Source: Dyadobacter beijingensis DSM 21582
GTDB lineage: Bacteria > Bacteroidota > Bacteroidia > Cytophagales > Spirosomataceae
NCBI RefSeq assembly: GCF_000382205.1
Contig: NZ_KB907786.1
Coordinates: 930,001 to 994,000, forward strand
DNA: 64,000 nucleotides
Reading direction: 5' to 3'
A program made the translations under genes and the position numbers. Positions 1-8,648 of this stretch are shown here, one piece after another (the stretch's first letter is position 1; each line of letters begins with the position of its first letter). The notes below the pieces were generated by a model, which was given only the letters and a program-made list of their open reading frames with translations, was not told the DNA's origin and searched no databases.

Positions 1-1
1 C

Positions 2-1417
2 GACGACGCGCATACCCGCGTGACCGTGTACGAGACGGGTAAGGAAGGTCGTATCAAGCACCAGAACTACCAGCGCGTGTTCGAAAATGCCGTGACGCAT
101 GCCATTAATGTATATGGCAATGGCGACAAGGACGAGTTTATCGTGAAGGGCGATGTGCACAAGGGCATTAAGCTGCGGCTGATCGGTGGGCTGGGCAAGG
201 ACTTATTTGCCGACAGCGCCCGTGTGAGCGGCGGCGGCAAAAAGACGCTCGTGTATGACGATTTGAAAAACAATACCCTCGTTGCGGGCCCCGACACCAA
301 AGACAAGCGCACGAGCCTCTACCGCTTCAACGTGTACGACCGCCGGAGCGGCGACAGCAACTATGACATTGCGCTACCGATCCCGATCCTGGGTGCGAAC
401 CCGGACGACGGTTTCTTCCTGGGCGGCGCGGTCAACATCACGAAATATGGTTTCAAAAAAGAACCCTACGCTTCGGTACAGACGATCGGCGGCAGCTTTG
501 CGGCTAAAACACAGGGTTTCAAAGTAAATTATACCGGCGATTTTATCAATGCATTCAAAAAATTCGATTTCTACCTGGATACCTATTACCGCGGGCCGAG
601 GTATGCTTTCAACTACGCCGGGCTGGGTAACGAAACCGGGCGGCCTGTGCAGAATCCGGATTTCTACCGGGTCCGGCAGAGCGCATTTTATGTGAATCCG
701 GCCATTAAAAAGCGTTTTGCGGGCGTCAACGGCTTTGTCACATTAGGTCCCGTATTCGAGGTGAACGACATTCAGGCAACGGGCGGCAGGTTCATCACCA
801 GTACCGAAAACGGCTTGCCCGAAGATATTTTCAAAACCAAATATTACAGCGGCGCGAAGTTTACCTTCAATTTCAGCAGCATCGACAACATTTTCTCGCC
901 GCATACCGGCATTCGTTTCAATGCTGCCCTGAACTGGACATCCGACCTGAAAAGCGACGATAATTTCACGGGCCTGCGGGCACAATTCGCCTACTATGCC
1001 TCACTCGATCAAAAGGAAAGACTTATCCTGGCCACGCAGGTGGGCACCGGCCTGAACTTCGGGGAGGGGTACCAGTTTTTCCAAAGACCGCAAATCGGCG
1101 GGAAACTCGGCTTGCGCGGCTACCGCACGGAGCGTTTTTACGGAAAAAGCTCTTTCTGGCACGATACCGACCTGCGCCTGAAACTAGGCAGCAGCTATAA
1201 CCCGGTACTACCCCTCACTTTCGGTATTTTCGGCGGATTTGACTACGGTCGCGTATGGCTCGAAAACGAGTCGTCGGACCAGTGGCATTATGATTACGGC
1301 GGCGGCATCTGGCTTTCGCCGGTCGACGCCCTGACCATTGCAGCCGGCGCGTTCATTCCCAAAGAAAAGAAAGAAGAGAAGCCGCGGATCGCGATCCAGC
1401 TCGGATTCTGGTTTTAG
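2..1417 (+). CDS. Outer-membrane BamA/D15-like beta-barrel protein, C-terminal part (5' cut by window edge)
   Basis: The reading frame is open to the left edge, so the true start lies outside; the GTG at 20 is only an internal valine codon. About 470 residues are visible. Roughly the first 110 are a soluble Gly/Asp-rich segment. The rest shows alternating aromatic/hydrophobic strands typical of a 16-strand barrel, with the phrase IPILGANPDDGFFLGGA at its entry. The chain ends in QLGFWF, with the terminal Phe expected of BAM-inserted outer-membrane proteins. Similar barrels in Cytophagales are often the tail of large calcineurin-like phosphoesterase proteins, so the missing N-terminus may be a phosphoesterase; this cannot be seen here. 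Barrel identity is fairly sure, exact family is not. Confidence 0.7.
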   Translation, partial: DDAHTRVTVYETGKEGRIKHQNYQRVFENAVTHAINVYGNGDKDEFIVKGDVHKGIKLRLIGGLGKDLFADSARVSGGGKKTLVYDDLKNNTLVAGPDTKDKRTSLYRFNVYDRRSGDSNYDIALPIPILGANPDDGFFLGGAVNITKYGFKKEPYASVQTIGGSFAAKTQGFKVNYTGDFINAFKKFDFYLDTYYRGPRYAFNYAGLGNETGRPVQNPDFYRVRQSAFYVNPAIKKRFAGVNGFVTLGPVFEVNDIQATGGRFITSTENGLPEDIFKTKYYSGAKFTFNFSSIDNIFSPHTGIRFNAALNWTSDLKSDDNFTGLRAQFAYYASLDQKERLILATQVGTGLNFGEGYQFFQRPQIGGKLGLRGYRTERFYGKSSFWHDTDLRLKLGSSYNPVLPLTFGIFGGFDYGRVWLENESSDQWHYDYGGGIWLSPVDALTIAAGAFIPKEKKEEKPRIAIQLGFWF

Positions 1418-1430
1418 GTGGACCAAACCC

Positions 1431-1925
1431 TTATTTTTTCTCCAAAACGCTGAGGTTACCGCTCCCTTCGAGGTAGCAGGCCTTCACATTGCGGATATCT
1501 TCTACCCCTTTTTCGCGCAGATAAGCCATCAGGTCGGCTTCGGAAATGAATTCCCTGCGCATATTACGTTGCTGGAACTCCCCGTCGACGATGAGTAGTT
1601 TCGGGTCAGCCTGGAAAAACCGCCAGAGCGAGGCGGACTTGTAACCCATCCAGTCGATGGCCACGTCCCAGAATACCAGCGTCGCGATGAGGAGGATGCC
1701 TTCGGTGATGCTGTTGTACTGGCCGGCCATGGCGTTTTGGGCAGCGTCGCCGATGAGGATAATGAGCAGGATATCGCTCACGCTGAACTGGCCGGTGCCG
1801 CGGCGGAAGAACCGGAGCAATAGGAATATGGTCCAGTAGGTGACGGTCCCGCGGATAAAGATTTCCAATACAGATGTGGTTGGAACCCACATTTCATGCC
1901 AGTTGAGGCCAATAAGCTTTTCCAT
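1431..1925 (-). CDS. DUF421 (YetF-like) membrane protein
   Basis: A 164-residue protein with three hydrophobic segments (about residues 20-40, 48-66 and 72-92), followed by a small soluble domain. That domain holds LLIVDGEFQQRNMRRE and a C-terminal strand-rich part ending GSGNLSVLEKK. This order, three helices plus a soluble YetF domain with the I-x-x-G-x-x-x-x-x-N/M-R core, is the DUF421 family. Its function is unsettled; YetF/YdfS-type proteins are linked to spore or envelope roles in Bacillus. It is convergent with the barrel gene, 13 bases from its stop, and seems to stand alone. Length fits the short form of the family. Confidence 0.85.
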   Translation of the reverse strand: MEKLIGLNWHEMWVPTTSVLEIFIRGTVTYWTIFLLLRFFRRGTGQFSVSDILLIILIGDAAQNAMAGQYNSITEGILLIATLVFWDVAIDWMGYKSASLWRFFQADPKLLIVDGEFQQRNMRREFISEADLMAYLREKGVEDIRNVKACYLEGSGNLSVLEKK

Positions 1926-2015
1926 TGTATGCTGCCGGGATTGTTTGATTGTTAGTGAAAAATAGCATTAATTAGCGATTTACAAGGCACCTACACCCGC
2001 CAGGGCTGGAATTGA

Positions 2016-3041
2016 ATGAGTACTGAGAAGCAGGAAGGATCTGAAAACGGAAATCCGCCCGCCAGGGAGGTGATGTACCATGCAATTTTCGACAACACCA
2101 CCGACGCCATCGTGCTCTGCGACGACGATGGCCGCTGCCTCGACGTCAATGCCGCTACGCTCCGTATGATCGGGTGCGACCGGGACGACCTGCAAGGCGT
2201 TTCCATCGACCAGGTGCTGGTGCTACCACCGGAAACACCGTTTGCATGGCTATGGAAGAACTTCCTCAATGGTGAAATTCTCAACGGTCTGATGAAAATA
2301 AGGCGCAAGGACGGCACCTTCGTGACCGGCAGTTTCAACGCCAAACCAAATATTCTGCCGGGCCTGCACATGTGCGTAATCACCGACGTAACCGAGCGCC
2401 TGGAAAAAAAACGCGAGCTCATGGAGAGCGAACGGCGCTTCAAAGCATTGGTCCAGGAGGGCGCAGACCTCATTGCGATCCTCGACGAGCAGGGTAACTA
2501 CCTGTTCGTAAGCGAAAGCAGCGAACCCATCCTCGGCATTCATCCCGACGAATTTATCGGCAAAAACGCATTCGACTGGATACATCCCGACGACCGGCAG
2601 GCCGTACTGGCATTATTTTTAAAAATGAGCGAATACCGGCAGATCAAAACGGAGCCTTTTCGCTTCATGGACGGCGCCGGGCAATATCGGTGGATCGTGA
2701 CCACCGCCACCAACCTGACCGACGACCCGGCAGTAGGCGGCATCGTCGCGAATTCCAGGGATATTACCGAGGCCGTCGAGAAAGCGACAGCCCTTTTGAT
2801 CAGCAATGAGCGCTACCGGCAGCAGAACGAGCGGTTACGGGAAATCGCCTGGACGCAGTCGCACAAGGTACGCGCGCCGCTCACACGCCTGATGGGACTG
2901 GTGGACCTGCTTCGGTCGGGTGATCTCGGAACGATGCCCTTCGAAACGGTCCTGGAACACGTCAGGTCGTCGGCCGATGAGCTGGACGAAGTGATCCGGG
3001 AGATTGTACGCAAAGCAGATAAAGTCCAAAACAATGAATGA
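2016..3041 (+). CDS. Double-PAS sensor with DHp-like helix but no ATPase domain
   Basis: 341 residues. PAS 1 spans about 24-130 and PAS 2 about 140-255, the latter with the usual WIHPDDR and closing DITEA phrases. A helix at about 280-335 follows with SHKVRAPLTRLMGLVDLL, which resembles the histidine-kinase H-box (SHxxRxPL). The protein then stops: there is no N, G1 or G2 ATP-binding box, and the next frame is an unrelated receiver. It therefore cannot autophosphorylate by itself. It may dimerise as a phosphotransfer or receiver-docking module for the overlapping downstream receiver. The stop TGA overlaps the next start by 8 bases, so the two are almost certainly co-translated. Confidence 0.85.
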   Translation: MSTEKQEGSENGNPPAREVMYHAIFDNTTDAIVLCDDDGRCLDVNAATLRMIGCDRDDLQGVSIDQVLVLPPETPFAWLWKNFLNGEILNGLMKIRRKDGTFVTGSFNAKPNILPGLHMCVITDVTERLEKKRELMESERRFKALVQEGADLIAILDEQGNYLFVSESSEPILGIHPDEFIGKNAFDWIHPDDRQAVLALFLKMSEYRQIKTEPFRFMDGAGQYRWIVTTATNLTDDPAVGGIVANSRDITEAVEKATALLISNERYRQQNERLREIAWTQSHKVRAPLTRLMGLVDLLRSGDLGTMPFETVLEHVRSSADELDEVIREIVRKADKVQNNE

Positions 3042-3456
3042 CGGGTTGAAAATCCTCCTGGTAGACGACGACAAGATCATGTTGTTCCTGCATCAGACCT
3101 TTCTCAAACGCAGCGGGGTTTCGTATGACACGGTGCTATGCTACAACGGGCAGGAAGCTTTGGATTACCTGGATATGAACGAGGCGATGGCTACGACGTT
3201 CCTTATCCTGCTGGATATCAATATGCCCGTGATGAACGGTTGGGAATTTCTGCGGGCGATCCGCGACCGGCCTTATTTGTCCCGGGTCCAGATCGTGATG
3301 GTCAGCTCGGCCACCGAAGAAACGGAAAAAGCGCGCGCATTCGCTTTCGGACAGGTGATCGACTACCAGCAGAAGCCGCTGACCATCGAGTCGTGCCGTC
3401 GCATTATCAGTTCCGATAAATTGCGCGGGTTCTTCGACGACCCGCTCTCCCAATAG
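3034..3456 (+). CDS. Single-domain response regulator (CheY-like receiver)
   Basis: 140 residues counting from the ATG at 3034, which overlaps the end of the PAS gene; an upstream in-frame codon at 3004 would add ten residues with no receiver character. The fold is clear: acidic pocket LLVDDDK near residues 9-14, phospho-acceptor Asp61 in LLDINMPVMNGW, a Ser-Ser switch in MVSSATEE, and the conserved Lys in YQQKPL. There is no output domain, so it acts by protein contact or phosphorelay. The likely partners are the PAS/DHp-like protein before it or the membrane hybrid kinase after it. Confidence 0.92.
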   Translation: MNDGLKILLVDDDKIMLFLHQTFLKRSGVSYDTVLCYNGQEALDYLDMNEAMATTFLILLDINMPVMNGWEFLRAIRDRPYLSRVQIVMVSSATEETEKARAFAFGQVIDYQQKPLTIESCRRIISSDKLRGFFDDPLSQ

Positions 3457-3557
3457 CGCCCGGCAAGTGATAAAAGCATTCAACTTGTCACCAAAATACA
3501 CGTGATTTGCCATTTTTAGGCGTATTTTTGAAATTCAACGTTCAAAAAGGCTCCTAT

Positions 3558-5315
3558 TTGAAAGATATTCAATATTCCGAATCTTTTGAGCAGCTTTGGA
3601 AGGAGGAGGCGGAAGTCAGGACGAGGATACCCAACCGGCTGTTCTGTGTTACATTTCTGATATGTAACCCATTATCGTCCATCGCCTTCTTTTTATCGGG
3701 AGACCCGTTTTTCTACACTTTATTGCCTACGCACCTGCTTTCGGGCGCCGTGATTCTCGGGTATTTTTTCCTGCATTCCAGGAAGGTGATTTCCGGGCAG
3801 CAAATGAGCTTTTACACGTTTGCTACACTCATTTGTTTTTACGCATTTCTGCTGTCGAGGCCGCATCTTTCCTACGTACAATCCTGCCTGAATCTCACGC
3901 TCGCCGTCATATTTGCTGCGCTCGTGCTGCGCTGGCCGCTGCGGTATGCGCTCGTCGTGTCGGCGCTGGGGCTGGTCCTCTACCCGCTGGCGATCCATTT
4001 TGTGAGTGATACCACATTGATTTCCTTCTTCGAGCAGGGAGGCGTGTTCGTCATGGCCGGGCATTTTCTCTTTCCATTTGTTGTAAAACTCAGTTACAAC
4101 GAAGGCAAACGCAACTTTTACTTCCGTTATACCCTGCAACAGCAGAACGAGGCCCTCGAACGCCAGAAAACCATTGCCGAACAAGCCACGCGTGCCAAAA
4201 CCGATTTCCTCTCCATGATGAGCCACGAAATCCGCACGCCGCTGAATGGCATCGTAGGGATGGTGCATTTGATGATGCAGGAAGAGGAAAACCGCGATAA
4301 GCCGAATGATCTGCTCAAAACCCTGAAATTCTCGGCCGATCACCTCATGGCGGTTGTCAACGACGTGCTGGATTTCAACAAAATCAATTCCAACCACGTC
4401 GTACTCGACCCGCAGCCATTCAATCCGTTTGATTTTTTCGATATTCTCAAAAAAACCTTCGACCCGAAAGCTGATGAAAAGGGTATCTCGCTCGTGTTCG
4501 CCATTGATCCGAGCCTGCCCCCGCAGCTCATTGGCGACCGCCTGCGGCTAAGCCAGGTCATTACCAACCTCGTCCATAATGCAATCAAATTCACGGCCAG
4601 GGGGTCGGTGGCGCTGCACGTGCGCGAGGTCGCACGGACGCCCGGGGCCATTACCCTGAATTTCGAGGTGGCCGACACCGGTATAGGCATTCCAAAGTCC
4701 GAACAGGCCGGCATTTTCGGGATTTTTACGCAGGTCAGAGTGCGGACACATTCGGATAGTATTACGGGCACAGGCCTCGGTTTGGCCATTTCAAAAGAAC
4801 TGATACGATTGTTCAACAGCGAAATACACCTGGAAAGCGAGGAAGGCAAAGGCTCGAAATTCTCGTTCCGGCTGTCGCTGCCATACTCCACCGAACCGAT
4901 CGCCGGCCGTCAGCCGTTGCAGGAAATCGCGCCGGAAACCATCCCGGACGTGCGCATACTCGTGGCCGACGACAATAAGACCAACCTCGTAGTAGCCACG
5001 CAGCTCCTGAAACGCAAGAATATACCCTACGATACGGCCGCGAACGGTCAGGAAGCGTACGATCTGTTCAAACAGAACCGGTACGATCTCGTGCTGATGG
5101 ACCTTCGAATGCCTGTCATGGACGGTTTCGAAAGCACCACCCTCATCCGCCAGCTCGATCCCGCCGTTCCGATCATCGCCCTCACGGCCTCTGCATTCGA
5201 GAACGAAAAGGAGCGGGCGATGGCGAGCGGCTTCTCCGGATACTTTATCAAGCCATTCATACCGCAGGATTTTTATGCCTACATCTTTCCATTTCTGGGT
5301 ATCACTTTAAAATAA
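3558..5315 (+). CDS. Membrane-bound hybrid histidine kinase with C-terminal receiver
   Basis: About 585 residues from the TTG at 3558. In-frame TTG codons at 3507 and 3528 are alternatives, but a TATTTTTG box at 3523-3530 overlaps the N-terminus they would give, so the later start is preferred, with modest confidence. The first 190 residues hold five or six hydrophobic helices and no periplasmic sensor domain. A coiled linker follows, then an H-box (FLSMMSHEIRTPLNG, His codon at 4224), an N-box (NLVHNAIKFT), G1 (ADTGIGIP) and G2 (GTGLGLAIS). The receiver starts with ILVADDN, and its acceptor Asp (codon at 5100) lies in LMDLRMPVMDG. It probably senses membrane state or works with the two genes before it. 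Confidence 0.9.
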   Translation: MKDIQYSESFEQLWKEEAEVRTRIPNRLFCVTFLICNPLSSIAFFLSGDPFFYTLLPTHLLSGAVILGYFFLHSRKVISGQQMSFYTFATLICFYAFLLSRPHLSYVQSCLNLTLAVIFAALVLRWPLRYALVVSALGLVLYPLAIHFVSDTTLISFFEQGGVFVMAGHFLFPFVVKLSYNEGKRNFYFRYTLQQQNEALERQKTIAEQATRAKTDFLSMMSHEIRTPLNGIVGMVHLMMQEEENRDKPNDLLKTLKFSADHLMAVVNDVLDFNKINSNHVVLDPQPFNPFDFFDILKKTFDPKADEKGISLVFAIDPSLPPQLIGDRLRLSQVITNLVHNAIKFTARGSVALHVREVARTPGAITLNFEVADTGIGIPKSEQAGIFGIFTQVRVRTHSDSITGTGLGLAISKELIRLFNSEIHLESEEGKGSKFSFRLSLPYSTEPIAGRQPLQEIAPETIPDVRILVADDNKTNLVVATQLLKRKNIPYDTAANGQEAYDLFKQNRYDLVLMDLRMPVMDGFESTTLIRQLDPAVPIIALTASAFENEKERAMASGFSGYFIKPFIPQDFYAYIFPFLGITLK

Positions 5316-5325
5316 TATTTATTAG

Positions 5326-5458
5326 GGTTATAGTGAAGCGCGCTTCATGCGGGCGCTGGCCTATCGTTTCCTCGTAATGAACTGGGGAGCGGTGCCTGTG
5401 ATCGAGAACAACCTCACATTGCTTTGCGATACCACCGTGCAGCGGAACACGCCCAAGA
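5326..5458 (+). pseudogene. SusD fragment (decayed, internal piece only)
   Basis: In the frame starting at 5326, right after a TAG, the sequence reads SEARFMRALAYRFLVMNWG, then AVPVIENN. This is the central SusD signature: compare FLRALYYFNLVRLYGDVP in the intact SusD at 26737-28305. The match continues to DTTVQRNTPKS and then stops making sense near 5458, where the neighbouring frame becomes an IPT domain. The signal peptide, N-terminal half and C-terminal half are absent, so this is a remnant. Confidence 0.7.
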
Positions 5459-6220
5459 GCGGAAATCACGCAGACGATCCCGGGCGGCAGCCAGAAACTG
5501 ATCGTTCGCGGGGACTTTTTCTATCCGCCGCTGACCGTCACCTTCTCAGGCGGGAAGGTGGGTAGGCTGGTAGGGGTGAAAGACCAGGAAATACAGGTGA
5601 CGGTACCCGAAGGTGCGCAGCCGGGTCCTGCGACGATCAAGACGAAGTTCGGAGAAACGAAATCCGACCTCTGGTTCCGCGACAACCGGAATATCTTCCT
5701 CAGCAGCGACCCGTTCACCGGCTGGTGGAATGCCGCGTTTGTTGTTACCAAGCCGGCGGCAGGTGACCCGCCCGCGATCAACGGCAATTATATCCGGGTC
5801 AAAAAGGCGATCGGAGGCTGGCAATGGACGGAAGTGGCCGGCGGACCGCCCGATGCCGTAGGGGCAATCAGCAAAAACATTCCCGACTCGGCCATTTTGA
5901 AACCCGACAAATACTTCCTCAAATTCGAAGTCAATACCGTTAAGCCCTACAACAACAATGTGCTGAAAATATCGGCAGGACTAGCAAGCGGTTTTAACGA
6001 TAGTCAATACACGTGGCTGCCGCCGTACGACACCAAAGGTCAATGGCAAACGGTAGTTATCCCATTCGAAGAAATTGCGACGGCCTATGAAAAAGCCGGG
6101 TCTAAAATGGTCGTAAGTGCGAAAGGATATTATACGAGGTTACTATTTCATGGCGGCGGCGACCTGGATTGCGATATGTCGTTCGATAATTTCAGGGTTG
6201 TGCCGAAGGTTAGTGAATGA
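5459..6220 (+). pseudogene. C-terminal piece of a SusE/F-position surface glycan-binding protein
   Basis: From about 5459 the frame reads AEITQTIPGGSQKLIVRGDF, an IPT/TIG beta-sandwich, and continues without a stop to 6220. A beta-rich C-terminal domain of about 170 residues follows (aromatic patch DPFTGWWNA; ending DCDMSFDNFRVVP), of the type that closes surface glycan-binding proteins encoded next to SusD. There is no signal peptide, lipobox or proper start; a GTG at 5558 is only an internal codon. The piece is joined in a different frame to the SusD scrap before it, which suggests one deletion removed the end of susD and the beginning of this gene. Confidence 0.65.
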
Positions 6221-6224
6221 GGCA

Positions 6225-6290
6225 GTGAGTCAATGAGTCAATGAGTGAATGAGTGAATGAGTTAATGAGTGAATGAGTCAATGAGTGAAC
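6225..6290 (+). repeat. Tandem imperfect octamer repeat (unit AATGAGTG/AATGAGTC)
   Basis: About eight consecutive copies of an 8-base unit varying mainly at its last base (AATGAGTC, AATGAGTG, one AATGAGTT). It sits directly after the decayed glycan-binding gene and before the PLP-enzyme gene. A similar GAATGA-rich sequence, arranged as an inverted repeat, occurs at 9496-9540. Confidence 0.85.
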
Positions 6291-6399
6291 AGGTCAGATA
6301 TCGGCAGGTGTTGTGACTAATTTCATGACTAGACCTGGCCCGATGACTCCCTGACTGACTCCATTTGTGTATCTTGTGGTTTTACCAATACCTAAACCC

Positions 6400-7674
6400 A
6401 TGAAACGCAGAAAAGTTATTCAAGGCCTTTCCACATTACCATTAATCGGCTCGCTGCCGTTGTCCGGAGCGCGGGTTGCTCCGAAGAAAAAGCGCGATTT
6501 GATCGCTGAGCTGGGCATCCGGTCGTTTATCAATGCGGCGGGAACGCTCACCTACATGTCGGGATGTATTATGCACGAAGAGGTCGTCGATACGATCGAA
6601 AACACTTCCAGGCATTTTTGCATGATCGACGAGGTGCAGGATAAAGTAGGAGAGAAGATTGCGAAGCTGGTCCATTCCGAAGCGGCTATGGTGACCTGCG
6701 GTGCATTTTCTGCCATGACGCTGGGTCTCGCAGGCGTGCTTACGGGGCTGGATGTACGCAAGGTGGAGCAGCTGCCGCATCTGGAAGACACAGGCATGAA
6801 ATCGGAAGTGATTTGCCAGAAATCACATAACGAACGATACAATCATGCATTCCTCAATACCGGCTGCAAGGTGATCGAGGTGGAAACGGCCGAGGATGTA
6901 GAGCGGGCGATCAGTGAGCGGACGGCATTGCTGCACTTTCTCAACATCACCACCAATGCCGGGCAGATCAAGCATGAGGAGTGGGTCGCGTTGGGTAAAA
7001 AGCACAATATCCCGACGTCTATCGACATTGCCGCGGATGTGCCGCCGGTATCCAACCTCTGGAAATTCAATGATATGGGGTTTGATATGGTGTTCATATC
7101 AGGCGGGAAAGCAATGCGCGGGCCCCAGAGCGCGGGTATTCTCATGGGCCGGAAGGATATCGTCGCAGCCGCGCGCCTGAATGCGCCTCCGCGCGGGTTC
7201 ACGGTCGCACGCGGGCACAAGGTGAACAAAGAGGAGATTTTGGGCATGTATGTGGCGCTCGAAAAATTCATTTCCGGCGATCATGACCGCGAATGGAAAG
7301 AATGGGAAGCGCAGATCGCACGCATTGAAAATGCCGTGAAAGACTTGCCCGGCGTTACCACCAAAGTGACCATCCCCGAACTGGGGAACATTACGCCTAC
7401 GCTTACGATCAGCTGGGACGACAGCATTGTAAAACTCACCGGGCGCCAACTCCGCGACAAACTGCGGTTCGGCAGCCCGTCCATAGAAGCCGGTTTTTCG
7501 GGACTGCCGTTGTACTACTATCAGGCTGGCTCGGATTCCATCGACCCGGCAACGGAGGGTACGCTGAAAGGGGCCAATCTCATCCGCGTAACCGCCTGGA
7601 TGTTACAGCCCGGCGAGGACAAAGTGGTGGCACGGCGCATCCGCGAGGAATTGACCGGCGCAAGCGGCGCCTAG
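6400..7674 (+). CDS. Exported SelA-like PLP-dependent enzyme with twin-arginine leader
   Basis: 424 residues from the ATG at 6400; an upstream GTG at 6367 would put junk before the signal. The N-terminus MKRRKVIQGLSTLPLIGSLP has a twin Arg and a hydrophobic stretch, so it looks like a Tat leader. The body is a fold-type I PLP enzyme of the SelA / D-glucosaminate-6-phosphate ammonia-lyase group. It starts with INAAGTLTYMSG and carries SIDIAADVPP before the PLP lysine, Lys237, in FISGGKAMRGPQSAG. Tat export would fit a protein folded with its cofactor in the cytoplasm. The substrate is unknown; an amino-sugar acid or amino acid is possible. It has no operon partner. Confidence 0.82.
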   Translation: MKRRKVIQGLSTLPLIGSLPLSGARVAPKKKRDLIAELGIRSFINAAGTLTYMSGCIMHEEVVDTIENTSRHFCMIDEVQDKVGEKIAKLVHSEAAMVTCGAFSAMTLGLAGVLTGLDVRKVEQLPHLEDTGMKSEVICQKSHNERYNHAFLNTGCKVIEVETAEDVERAISERTALLHFLNITTNAGQIKHEEWVALGKKHNIPTSIDIAADVPPVSNLWKFNDMGFDMVFISGGKAMRGPQSAGILMGRKDIVAAARLNAPPRGFTVARGHKVNKEEILGMYVALEKFISGDHDREWKEWEAQIARIENAVKDLPGVTTKVTIPELGNITPTLTISWDDSIVKLTGRQLRDKLRFGSPSIEAGFSGLPLYYYQAGSDSIDPATEGTLKGANLIRVTAWMLQPGEDKVVARRIREELTGASGA

Positions 7675-7693
7675 CCACTTGCTTAACGGTCGG

Positions 7694-8332
7694 CTACTCC
7701 ATATCACGAAGTTCCGAAACCCGCTGGTACAATTCCAGCACCGTGCTGACGCCGAGTTTTTCAAAAATCCGTGTTTTGTAGGTGCTTACCGAGCTGCCCG
7801 TGATGTTCAGGAAGGTTGCGATTTCTTTCGTCCATTTGCCCTGAACGAGCAGGTCCATGACTTCCAGCTCGCGTTGGGAAAGCATGACGAGCGGGTTACC
7901 ATTCCGACCGGGTCGTGCGAACGGGCCACGGAGAAGCGCTTCTGCCACGTCGGGGCTCATGTAGCGGCCTATGTCAAACATGGCCGTGATGGCTGCCCGT
8001 ACCTCTTCGGTGGAAGAAGTTTTTGAAACGAAGCCATTTGCGCCGACCCGCAGGTAATGCGCGGCATAAATTTCCTCATCTACTCCCGAAAACATCATGA
8101 TCAGGACTTCCGGCTGAATGCGCCGGATTTTCTCGATCATCTGGAATCCTTCGCCGTCGGGTAGATTAATGTCGAGGACAATGAGGTCGAGTTTTTGGGA
8201 AGATACGATGCGGAGCGCCTCCGGAAAGGTGTCGGCTTCCCATGATGTAACCGCGGGTAGCACCTCGCGTAAAATAAAGATGGTTGCAAGCCTTACAATC
8301 GAATGGTTTTCAACGAGTAGTATGTGTTTCAT
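7694..8332 (-). CDS. NarL/FixJ-type response regulator (receiver + LuxR HTH)
   Basis: 212 residues. The receiver occupies about 1-120, with phospho-acceptor Asp54 in LIVLDINLPDGEGF and the conserved Lys in GFVSKTSS. The C-terminal LuxR-type helix-turn-helix covers about 145-208, with LSQRELEVMDLLVQGKWTKE and VSTYKTRIFEKLGV. The acidic pocket reads VENH rather than the usual EDH or DDH, so one metal-binding acid is replaced by Asn. It is about 320 bases downstream of a close paralogue on the same strand; no histidine kinase adjoins either. Confidence 0.93.
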   Translation of the reverse strand: MKHILLVENHSIVRLATIFILREVLPAVTSWEADTFPEALRIVSSQKLDLIVLDINLPDGEGFQMIEKIRRIQPEVLIMMFSGVDEEIYAAHYLRVGANGFVSKTSSTEEVRAAITAMFDIGRYMSPDVAEALLRGPFARPGRNGNPLVMLSQRELEVMDLLVQGKWTKEIATFLNITGSSVSTYKTRIFEKLGVSTVLELYQRVSELRDME

Positions 8333-8533
8333 TCACCGGCCGTGTCAGAATATTAATCTTAGAAAAGGGAGACAAACTGCTTCCTGGCCGTAAATGTAAG
8401 TTACCGATAAGCGTGCTATTGTAGCGTTAGCGCAAATGGATTATAGAATCATTTCTATCGCTATTTAAGAAAAGCTACACGTAATATGTTGTTTATCAAA
8501 TAGTTGTATGTAAATATAGAATTAGTTTTTTAT

Positions 8534-8579
8534 GCATGCAAACTGTTTTTAAGTTTATTTAGCAACGTAGTTTGCATGC
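8534..8579. promoter_or_regulatory. 11-bp perfect inverted repeat in the 316-base gap upstream of the NarL-type gene
   Basis: Left arm GCATGCAAACT at 8534-8544, right arm AGTTTGCATGC at 8569-8579, with a 24-base AT-rich spacer. Neither strand has a T-run after the stem, so it is not a simple terminator. It lies about 200 bases upstream of the gene starting at 8332 and downstream of the paralogue at 8649, so it could be an operator for the former. The rest of the gap 8333-8648 shows no gene or clear promoter box. Confidence 0.45.
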
Positions 8580-8648
8580 GGTGACACATCGCTGTAACGA
8601 CGGCGATGACAAGGGCATCCGATGCAATCCGAGTTGAAATTCTGTTAA

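Noticed and set aside
5347..5565. A 72-codon gene starting at the ATG 5347
   Set aside because: Only its first half is real protein sequence (SusD scrap, which already begins before this ATG); the second half is out-of-frame reading of the IPT domain.
6225..6290. Possible CRISPR array
   Set aside because: The unit is 8 bases with no unique spacers; it is a simple tandem repeat.
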